Shown here one piece after another: positions 55,934 through 64,000 of a DNA stretch of 64,000 nt; the first letter of the stretch is position 1; each line of letters starts with the position of its first letter. Made by a program: the position numbers and the translations under genes. Under the pieces are notes generated by a model, which saw only the letters and a program-made list of their open reading frames with translations, was not told the origin of the DNA and did no database searches. Source of the stretch: Adenophora triphylla var. japonica (lineage: Eukaryota > Streptophyta > Magnoliopsida > Asterales > Campanulaceae); the NCBI GenBank assembly GCA_022495995.1, contig JAFEMH010001302.1, positions 124,001 through 188,000 of the forward strand, in the 5' to 3' direction.

Positions 55934-57613
55934 TTCCTAAATGACATTATTTATTTTCTAAATATATACCATTTTATCATAATTGCAAATCACAAAAAAA
56001 TGAATTAGAGGAGAAGGCCTTAATAATTTCAATTAATATGGATGGTCGTATGGACTTCTCTTATGGTGTATTTTTTAAAAAAAATATATTAAATTTTGAA
56101 TATAGTTACTAAAGGGGGTTTTATCATTTAATTATTCTATATTGCCATTACTCTCTACCCAAATTTAGGCAAGCTATGTAAAATTATGATGTTTTTGTAT
56201 ATCGCTTATCATATATTTAAATCTTATCTCGAGCTAATAACTTTTTAACTTGTCAAGAAATAAAATGTGCATGCTACAAGAACTATTGTCAATCATTGTC
56301 TAATTATGGCATTATGAACTGTCAATTTCGAGAAAACAAGATGGGATGGGACATGTCTATAAAATCATACAACTCTGTGGGATGAGCCCGAATTTTTCAC
56401 GAGCATGAAATTCTCCATTTCGTTTCATCCCACTTCGTCGACCCCTAGTCTCAAGACATTACTGGTTGATTAGACACAACCATAAAAGACAATTGTGCAA
56501 GTAGAAAACAAAAAGTAAATGCAATATAAATTTAAAAATGATCAGAAATAAGGCAGATATTGATTTCAAAATACAAACTAATATATACTCCCTCCGTCCC
56601 AATAGAAGCTTCCCATTTTGCCATTTTGGGTGTCCCGTTAAAAGCTTCCACTTTTCTTTTTTGGCAAAGAAATCTTTACTATTCCCTCCACTCATTCTCT
56701 CTCCTACATTATTTTAATACTCACAACACTATTATAATTTACTATTCCCTCCACTCATTCTCTCTCATATTTTCAAATTACACTCATAACATTTTTTCTT
56801 CCCACCCATTTTATTAATTTGCGTGCAAAGCAAAAAACGGGCAGCTTCTATTGGGACGGAGGGAGTATATATATACACACATAATAGAAGTTATAAGAAA
56901 ATCAAACGTAGTTGAAATAATAAACATAAATGCAACATAAATTCAAAAAATTAATATTTAAGGGTTAAAAATTAAAAATAAAATTAATAAAAAATGCGGG
57001 ACATTCCGTCTCATCCCGCCTGTCTCGCGTCCCAAACGAGATGTTTCAAATAGTCCCGCGTTTATACGAATTAGAATATTTTATCCCATTCTTATTTACA
57101 TGGCAAAACGGATCATCCCGCCAAAACGTTTCCAAATTATCAACTCTACTGAACGGTCTTTATCTTTCTTTCAAACATTTATAGATCAAGTGTTTATATT
57201 TTCACATGTGTCGAGTTAAATCAGACCCATTTCACCTCACGAAAATGGACCTAATAATCCCGTATAATTCACGAACTCTTATTCAAGCAGATGGATCGGA
57301 CCGGGCAGGCCCGACCGTTTGTACCTAATCACTTGTAAGTTACAAATGCCAAGGGCCAGTCAACGAACTAAGATTAATGAAAAGCTAGTCAACTGGTAAC
57401 ATGCTGCAAAGTTGGGAAACCCATCATAAAGTATTGCACTCTTCTTTTTATAATCGAAATGTTCAAATCCCTAATTTATTATATTATTCCGAGCTTCCTT
57501 GAAAAAAAATAAAAAATAAAAAGTTCCGAGCTTTACTTGGATCTCATTCTCGACATTAACGCGTATTTTTGTGTGTGTCATTTACATATATAGAGGCCCT
57601 GCTATCATAACGT
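55934..57613. other. Intergenic, one MITE
   Basis: No gene seen. AT-rich with one Stowaway-like MITE (56588-56865). Confidence 0.6.
56588..56865. mobile_element. Stowaway-like MITE
   Basis: 278 bp, CTCCCTCCGTCCCAATAGAA...TTCTATTGGGACGGAGGGAG, near-perfect inverted ends flanked by TA. The interior has two copies of an ACTATTCCCTCCACTCATTC unit. Confidence 0.85.
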
Positions 57614-57713
57614 AGGGGTGTGCACGGTACGGTACGGTACGGTACGGTACGGTACGGTTCGGTTTGGTATGATTTTTAGATAAAATCGATATCGTATCTG
57701 AACATACCAAAAG
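57614..57713 (+). repeat. GGTAC microsatellite in hAT-like end
   Basis: TAGGGGTGTGCAC (57613-57625) resembles plant hAT MITE ends, followed by six GGTAC units (57626-57655) and GGTTCGGTTTGGTA. It is cut by the Tat LTR at 57714. Confidence 0.5.
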
Positions 57714-58358
57714 TGTCGAGTTGGGCCAAACAAGTAAAGCCCAATCACAGGCAGCCTTGACTCTCACATTCTCAATGAGGCTGACCCAACTAAAACAAGG
57801 CCCCAAAGCCCACCTCAAGGATCAGTCGACTAAGCCCATGGTCCGGCCCACCAGGCCCCGACTTAACTTAGTCCGACTTCAGAATCCATACTACAACTCG
57901 GGTACGAACCATGCTCTACCCGACAGTCAGGTCGACCATTCCTCGAATGGCGACCTCGACCTAACCTCCAAGTGTCGACCTGACATATGTTGACGCACGT
58001 GGGCCAAACTTTCCATAACAGCATCCTTACAAATCAGGAACGGTTACAGGCACGTTCTCATGGCCATAACTGCCGCTATAATCCCGGAGCTCATGTAGCA
58101 CCACCCAAAAATACAACCACCAGCACCTATAAATACTTCATCACTATCAAACGGTGAAAGGTAACTGCCATTTTGCTATTGGAATTCATTCATTCAATAC
58201 ATTTTGAGCAATATTCAACTGTGATCTTACTCTCACGCCTGAGCGTCTTCGCCGGAGACACATCCGGCTAGTCGTGGGTTCTGATTTCAGGTCAAGGAGC
58301 CAGGTGATTCGTCCTGCCACGTGGAGGAAGATTGATAAGCACAATTCCTGCAGCATCA
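57714..58358 (+). repeat. Tat-type 5' LTR
   Basis: 645 bp, TGTCGAGTTGGGCC...AGCATCA, with TATAAATAC near 58129-58137 and a PBS four bases downstream. The edge is inferred from the TG/CA ends and PBS because no second LTR is available. Confidence 0.75.
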
Positions 58359-58423
58359 GTTTGGTTCCATTGCCGGGAAACGTGCTTTAGCTTGACCTCG
58401 AAAATTTCCATCAACCAACAATC

Positions 58424-59560
58424 ATGGTAACCCCAGACAGGCATAGGTCTCCAGTTCGATCAGAGAGGACTCATTCTCACAGAGACAGGAGGAGTAGGCA
58501 GGTAACTCCCCCTAGAAGCGAAGGTCAAAGGTCGAATGCTGTTCCCCCTGCAAAAGATGAAAGACCCGACGCCAGAGAGTGGTTGTTGATGAAAAAGAAG
58601 TTTGAACAATGGGAGGAGGAGAAGAAAAAAGAGATTGGAAAGGTCGAACGAATTGACTTTGCTCTTCGACCTTTGTCCAAGGAAATCAGAGATAGTCGAC
58701 CTCCTCCTACTTTCAGGTTACCTCTTCTTGAGAAGTATTCGGGGTCGACCAATGTAAGGAGTCATATAGCACATCTGGAAGCTACAATGTGTTTTGTCGC
58801 CAATGAGGACGACAATATGTGCAAAGCTCTCCTAAGCACACTCACTGGGGCAGCCTTAACTTGGTTCAATGGTTTAGCCGCCGGTAGCATCACCACTTGG
58901 ACATGCTTCAGGACGAAGTTCCTAGATCGCTTTTCGACTGCTGGAGCTCGGAAAGTGACTGTCACTGGCCTCAACAACTTGGTACAGGCCAAAAATGAAA
59001 GCTCGATGAGCTACTTCACCAAGTTCAAGGAAATGGTGGATAAGATAGAGGAGGACCTCACTGATAGGGAAGTCATCAATTGCTTCCGAAACGGCATTTC
59101 CTCGGCAGACATGGATTATGAACTCACGGTTAGACAAGAACAACTCGACAGGAGTTGTTTGAGAAGGTGTACAATGTCGCTCTTGCTGAGGAAAGGAAAG
59201 AGAAGAAGAATGGTAAAAGCCCCAAGGTGGAGGTCGCTGATGACAAGAAGGACCCCAACAAGAGCGGAGGAAATAATAAAAATGGAAAAAACAGGACCAG
59301 GGCTACGTAAAAGGTGCACGAGGCTTTCACTCCCCTTACGGTGAGTCGAACGAAATTATGAATGCCGTCGAGTTGGCTCCCCCTGCCCCAATGAACCCGG
59401 GCAACAAGTTCGGAAGGGACAACGGTAAATGCGTGATTATCACAAAGATACGGGACATCTCACGGAGGATTGTTTGGGTTTGAAGCGGATCATCCGAAGA
59501 ATGGTCGAGCGGGGTAGACTCGACGCATATGTGAAGAGGCCTCAAGGCGGGTGGAGGCGA
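58424..59560 (+). pseudogene. Tat-type gag
   Basis: ATG 58424 (MVTPDRHRSPVRSERTHSHR), a basic N-terminus, then the gag domain LEKYSGSTNVRSHIAHLEAT, LTGAALTWFNGLAAGSI, FRTKFLDRFS, ESSMSYFTKFKEM. The frame is lost near 59150. A zinc-knuckle-like YHKDTGHLTEDCLGLKRII (59430-59490) follows, with the first Cys one frame away. Confidence 0.85.
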
Positions 59561-59712
59561 GCGGCCGGCGAGGTGGGCAACGGGGACCCGGGCAACCTAG
59601 AGCTTAACTCGGGAGTCATTACAGAGCGAGCAAGCAATACGGCCATCAAACACAAGATCTTTCGGCTCAACAAAGCCCCACATGTACCTCGAGGAGAGAT
59701 GTAAGAGATGAA

Positions 59713-60477
59713 GTGATCAGTTTCTACCCTCATGAATTAGCAACTAATATGGCGGCTAGGGAGCAAGTTCTCGTCATCCCAGGTCTCATAGACGGATGTA
59801 CGACGAGCAGACTCTTGGTCGACACGGGGGCCTGCAAAGATATCTTGTTCTACAAGACTTTCAAAGAGATGGGTCTTAATGACGAACAGTTGGAAAGATA
59901 TGATGGTAGGTTGGAGGGCTTCACCAACCATCGAGTTGATGCTAAAGGCCAAATAGAGCTCGACGTCGACCTAGGCCATCACCCCCAAAGGATTGTGTCA
60001 AAGGTACAATTTATCGTGATTGATGTGAATAGTGACTACGCTGCCATACTTGGTATTCCTGGACAGGTCGCTCTTGGAATGGTGGCATTGATCCCTCATC
60101 AACGAGTCAAGTTCCCCACACCTGCTGGAGTAGGCTGCGTACAAGGTACAGCTCGAGCCTACTTAGACCATGTTCTTCGGGAAAGAAAGAAGAGAGAGCT
60201 TGAGATCGAGACGGCAGATGGTTATTTAAAGCTGTCTCAATCAGTCACCAAAACTACTCGGCTGTCTACAATCACCAATGTGGAAGAGTCGACCTATCGC
60301 TCAAATGACGAGGTCATGCTTGAGTCGACATGTCACTCTAACACCACAGAGGTCGATCCAGACGTAGTTATGGTCGACCAAGTCCTCATAGGCAACCTAT
60401 GCCTCCAGCTCGACAATAACTCGGGGGCCACCACCACCACCAGCGGCGAGGTTGCGAGACAAGGCTGGATGACATGA
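59713..60477 (+). pseudogene. Tat-type aspartic protease
   Basis: Readable from 59713 to 60477: active site RLLVDTGACKDILFYKTFKE (about 59810), flap-like region, and DYAAILGIPGQVALGMVALI (about 60034). The D-T-G triad is intact. The C-terminal linker is Asp/Ser/Thr-rich. Would cleave the polyprotein. Confidence 0.85.
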
Positions 60478-60577
60478 TAGGCGAGGAAGCTCCACATTTG
60501 GGAGGCGAGGAAAGACAAAGGAGTCGAGAGATAATAATCGAGACTCTACAATTCGAGGATGGACCGAGTTAGAAGGC

Positions 60578-61450
60578 GTGGGACGAACTAGAGTCAATAA
60601 TTACCAACCTTTCCTACCCCGACCAAAATTCGGATTGGAAAGCGGCTATCGGTTGAGGAACGAGCGAGAAATCATCGAGCTACTCAAGGAGAGTAATGAT
60701 GTCTTCGCATGGAGGGTAGAAGACATGAGGGAATCAAGGAGGAGGTCATTTGTTCATAGACTCGAAGTCAACCCGACCATAAAGCCTAGGCCCCAAAAAT
60801 TGAGAAGTTTTGCTCGTGACAAGGAAGAGGCTATTAAAACTGAGGTGCAAAAACTTTTAAGTGCAGGGATAATCAAGGAGGCCACTCATACAACGTGGTT
60901 GGCCAACGTGGTCATGGTGAAGAAATCAAATGGCAAATGGAGGATGTGCGTCGACTTCACCACTCTCAATCTTGCTTGCCCAAAAGACTGGCTACCCCCT
61001 TCCCGGGATCGACAAGCTAGTTGACTCCATTGCAGTCACTCCACCCTCGGTTTCCTCGACGCTTACTCGGGTTACCACCGTTAAGATGCATAAAGATGAC
61101 ATAGTCAAGACGGCATTTCAAGCGAGCTGGAGGCATCTGCTTGCTACAACATGATGCCGTTTGGATTGAAGAATGCGAGGTGCGACTTATCGAGAGGATG
61201 GTGAACAAAGTCTTTGCTTCTCAAATTGGTCGAAACATGGAGGCCTACGTCGACGATATGGTCATCAAAACAAAGGCCGGACGTCACGTGGTCGACCTAA
61301 AGGAAACGTTCGCCAATTTAAGGGCAAACGACATGAAGCTCAACCCTAGCAAGTGTGTATTTGGTGTAGGTTTCTTTGGAAAGTTCCTTGGGTTCATGGT
61401 ATCTCAACGGGGTATAGAAGCGATCCGAAAAAATCAAGGCTCTAGTCGAG
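60578..61450 (+). pseudogene. Tat-type reverse transcriptase (broken)
   Basis: FAWRVEDMRE, HRLEVNPTIKPRPQKLRSFA, EVQKLLSAGIIKEATHTTWL, KSNGKWRMCVDFTTLNLACP in 60578-60990. LPGIDKLVDS and the Asp-containing core (LDAYSGY equivalent) are damaged at 60990-61110. MPFGLKNA at 61150, then MEAYVDDMVIKTKAGRHVVD with the catalytic YVDD at 61240-61260, NPSKCVFGVGFFGKFLGFMV. At least three frameshifts. Confidence 0.88.
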
Positions 61451-61549
61451 ATGAAGGAGCCTACAAGTATAAAGAGATGCGACGACTCGATGGCGGGGTG
61501 GCGGCCACTAGGTCGCTTTATATCGAAGTCGGGTGAAAGGTCTCTCCCC

Positions 61550-62547
61550 TTCTTCAAATCATTAAGGGGACGAAAAACTTTGAGTGGACGGCCGAATGTC
61601 ATTCGTCGTTCCAACAACTCAAAGAATACCTTGCTACTCCTCCACTCACGAGCGGCAGACCACTTTGGTGAGACTTTGTTTGTGTATTTATCCGTGGGAG
61701 ACAAGTCGGTTGCGGCGATCTTGATCGAGAGAAGAAGAAGGGCTTCAAAAGCCAGTATACTACATCAGCAAGGCCTTATCGGATGTGGAAAGCAGATATT
61801 ATAATGCTGAGAAGGTCGCTTATGCTCTAGTCGTGGCTTCAAGGAAGCTGCGAGCTTATTTCTTGGCTCACCCAATTGTGGTTCTTACCAATGCGCCTTT
61901 GAGAAAGATATTGCACAAGCCGGAGAGTTCGTGCCGATCGCTCAATTGGTCAATTGCCCTTACCGAGATTTGACATTGAGTATCGACCTCGAAAGGCTTG
62001 AAGGCTCAAGCTCTAGGCGACTTCTTGAGTCGAGCTTACGTTCACCAAGGAAGACGACGAGCGGCGAGCTCCGAAGGAAAAGGTTAAGGGAAAGAACACG
62101 AGTGCCAACCCGCCATTGCGCTACCCGACGATTGTTGGAAGGTTTATTCGGATGGATCGGCGACCAAAAATGTTAGTGGAGCTGGGATTGTCTTGATCGA
62201 GCCAGAGTCTGGAACCGTGTATGAGGAATCACTGAGGTTCAAGTTCGACGCTTCCAACAACCAAGCGTTTTGGAGCGACTAAGATCATGGCTTATTGTGA
62301 TTCACAAATGATAGTCAACCAGGTCAAAGGCGAGTACGAAGTGCTTAGTTCTACTCTAATCAAATACTGCGACCTGGTAAAAGAGTTGATAAAAGACTTG
62401 GAATTACAGGAAATTCGGAGGATTGGACGGGAAGGCAACGAGCTAGCCGACCTCCTCTCGAAATTAGCTACTTCGGATGAGCCACATGATGAGCCCATCT
62501 CCTTCCTCGAAAATCCGGCTTATGAAAGGGTAAAAATTGATGCATAG
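61550..62547 (+). pseudogene. Tat-type RNase H and second RNase H-like domain (broken)
   Basis: First domain: YYNAEKVAYALVVASRKLRA and LAHPIVVLTNAPLRKILHKP (61797-61920), the gypsy RNase H. Second domain: VSGAGIVLIEPESGTVYEES (about 62170), MAYCDSQMIVNQVKGEYEVL and IRRIGREGNELADLLSKLAT (62287-62480). A second, archaeal-type RNase H placed before integrase is a known feature of Tat elements. Confidence 0.8.
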
Positions 62548-62649
62548 ATGATCCCTCGAGAAATTGGACTCATGAGAAGTGTTGGATTGAGGAAATGAAG
62601 GCTTACCTAGAAAGCGGTGAGCTGCCTGACGACGAGAAGAAAGCTCGAG

Positions 62650-63815
62650 CTATCAAAAAGAAAGCTCCAAGATACGTCATTCAAGGAGGCAACCTATTCT
62701 GAAGATCCTACACTCGACCACTGCTAAAGTGTATCCACCCACAAGAGGTCGCCCTATTGATACATGAAGTGCACAGTGGGATTTGTGGCGGACACCCGGG
62801 GGCCAGGACCCTTGCTGACAAGCTAATTACTTTGGGATACTACTGGCCACATATGAGAGCCGACACTCACAACTTTGTTCAGCAATGTGATCAATGCCAA
62901 AGGTTTGCCAACTTACCTCATATGCCGGCAATAGAGCGAGACTCCGATGGTGCGGCTTGGCCATTTGATATGTGGGGTGTCGACTTGATTGGACCCTTCC
63001 CTCCCGCTCGAGGAAATTGCAAGTACGTGATCGTCGCTATCGATTATTTCACAAAGTGGGTTGAGGCCAAGCCATTAGCTCGAATCACAGAGGAAAATGC
63101 CATCAACTTCATTCATGACTTCATTTGGTGTCGGTTTGGTTTTCCTCGGGCTATAGTGTCCAGGCAATGGTCTACGGTTCTCCCAAACATTCGAAACGAG
63201 AGATGAATCGGGTAGGAATCAAACATTGGAAATCTTCGTCGCCTACCCCCCGGGAAATGGGCAAGGCGAGGCGGCAAATAAACTCGTTCTATCTTCGCTC
63301 AAGACGGGACTCGTAGGTCGACGTAACAATTGGTTGGACGAACTCCCACTTGTTCTTTGGGCAGTTCGTACAACCACTCGGGGGCCTACGGGGGAAACCC
63401 CTTTCGCTCTCACATATGGGTCAGAGGCCATGGCACCTGCTGAGCTCAGATTCCCCCTTTGCTAGAGTGACTTTCTTCAATCGGGAGCAAAATGATATCA
63501 ACAGTATTGATCGACCTGGATCGATCGACGAGAAGCGAGACACAACCTACCTCCGAATGGTCAACTACAAGCGACGAACTAAAAGTTACCACGACAAGAG
63601 GGTCGAGCAAGGTCATTCCAAGTTGGGGATTATGTGTTGAGAAAGATCGAGGCAACGGGAAGGAGAACCCAACAGAATAAGCTATCTCCTAACTGGGAAG
63701 GCCCTATGTGGTTACTCGAGTCATCAAGGAAGGAACCTACATGATAGCTCACCCTGGAGGAGAGGAGTTGAAACATCCTTGGCACGCCACCCACCTCATC
63801 AAATACTATTTCTAG
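62650..63815 (+). pseudogene. Tat-type integrase (broken)
   Basis: Zinc site HEVHSGICGGHPGARTLADK...CDQCQRFAN (62760-62920), core WGVDLIGPFPPARGNCKYVI, IDYFTKWVEAKPLA (62970-63075). The second catalytic Asp region is damaged at 63160 by a missing base in the DNGT equivalent. The third part reads PPGNGQGEAANK with Glu, then WAVRTTTRGPTGETPFALTY (63245-63420). The C-terminus (GPYVV, GTYMIAH, HPWHATHLIKYYF) ends near 63815. Confidence 0.88.
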
Positions 63816-63929
63816 CTTTCAGTTCCCAATTTCAAGCTTATGCTAATTCTAGTTTCAAATTGATGTAAGCATGTTCCCTACTTTAATGAAAAGAGCAGTT
63901 CATTCGATCAAACATAGTGTTACACTCAC

Positions 63930-64000
63930 TGACAAGCTCGACTCTTAGTCAGCTTCGTTCTAACAAGCTCGACTCTTAGTCAGCTTCGTTCTAACAAGCT
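63930..64000 (+). repeat. 31-bp tandem repeats, start of Tat 3' region
   Basis: AACAAGCTCGACTCTTAGTC followed by AGCTTCGTTCT repeats about twice before the window ends. Tandem repeats between pol and the 3' LTR are typical of Tat elements. Confidence 0.8.

Larger units (their letters stand above)
57714..64000 (+). mobile_element. Tat-type Ty3/gypsy element, 3' end outside window
   Basis: Plus-strand element: 5' LTR 57714-58358, PBS TGGTTCCATTGCCGGGAA (58362-58379), gag, protease, RT, RNase H, a second RNase H-like domain and integrase, then a tandem-repeat zone starting near 63930. Integrase after RT fixes gypsy order. The CCHC spacing, protease type and second RNase H point to the Tat lineage. 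Many frameshifts. The 3' LTR is not in the window. Confidence 0.88.

Noticed and set aside
1..64000. CRISPR array, bacterial operon or integrated pararetrovirus
   Set aside because: Repeats are direct TE or satellite units without unique spacers of constant size; no coat, movement or pararetroviral gene order was seen.

Overview
The window is nuclear DNA from a flowering plant, most likely a eudicot. It holds one recognisable host gene, an AT-hook motif nuclear-localized (AHL) gene on the minus strand at about 36.0-47.4 kb. The rest is dominated by nested and partly decayed transposable elements. There is no bacterial, organellar or viral gene content and I see no CRISPR array, rRNA gene or intact tRNA gene. 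Assignments rest on translated motifs, LTR pairs, primer-binding sites (PBS), polypurine tracts (PPT) and target-site duplications (TSD) read by eye; no database search was run.

Layout. (1) 1-12033: two SIRE/Maximus-type Ty1/copia copies in tandem on the minus strand sharing one LTR (1613-2567); the second copy is full length (1613-12033), the first is cut by the window edge. (2) 12034-26868: a Tat-type Ty3/gypsy landscape. A minus-strand 5' LTR with PBS (12638-13927) is followed by a 1-kb piece carrying a short spliced-looking antisense ORF, then a 51/52-bp tandem array. That array is split by an 8.6-kb gag-pro-only Athila-like element (15208-23815, TSD CGAAC). The Athila element itself holds a solo LTR (17459-18514, TSD CATAC) and one CACTA transposon end. 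More tandem-repeat families and a plus-strand Tat 3' LTR (25573-26868) follow. (3) 27428-34172: DNA transposons, namely two G-rich PIF/Harbinger-like elements, a non-autonomous Helitron (28561-32465) with ~590-bp internal repeats, and a 412-bp foldback hairpin.

(4) 36022-47398: the AHL gene. Five exons can be joined precisely (1095 nt, 364 codons plus stop), all with GT-AG junctions in an open frame. Intron 4 is 6.6 kb because it holds a 4.7-kb Ty1/copia element in antisense orientation (37494-42233, TSD CATCT) plus MITEs and TRIM/SINE-like sequence. Introns 1 and 3 hold further MITEs, a SINE and a short telomere-like stretch. (5) 48898-55928: a young-looking Ty1/copia element (minus, TSD TTGTT) about 1.3 kb upstream of the AHL TATA box. 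(6) 57714-64000: a plus-strand Tat-type gypsy with gag, protease, RT, two RNase H-like domains and integrase, running off the window just as its 3' tandem repeats begin.

All transposon coding regions carry frameshifts or stops in this sequence, so none looks able to move by itself; AHL is the only gene that reads as intact. No wholly new system was found. The most unusual items are the shared-LTR SIRE array, a GTGTTGCC/GGCAACAC mini-repeat scattered through SIRE coding and LTR DNA, paired stem-loops with the same loop core in the SIRE 3' region, the antisense spliced-looking ORF beside the Tat tandem repeats, and the Helitron that carries satellite-like units.
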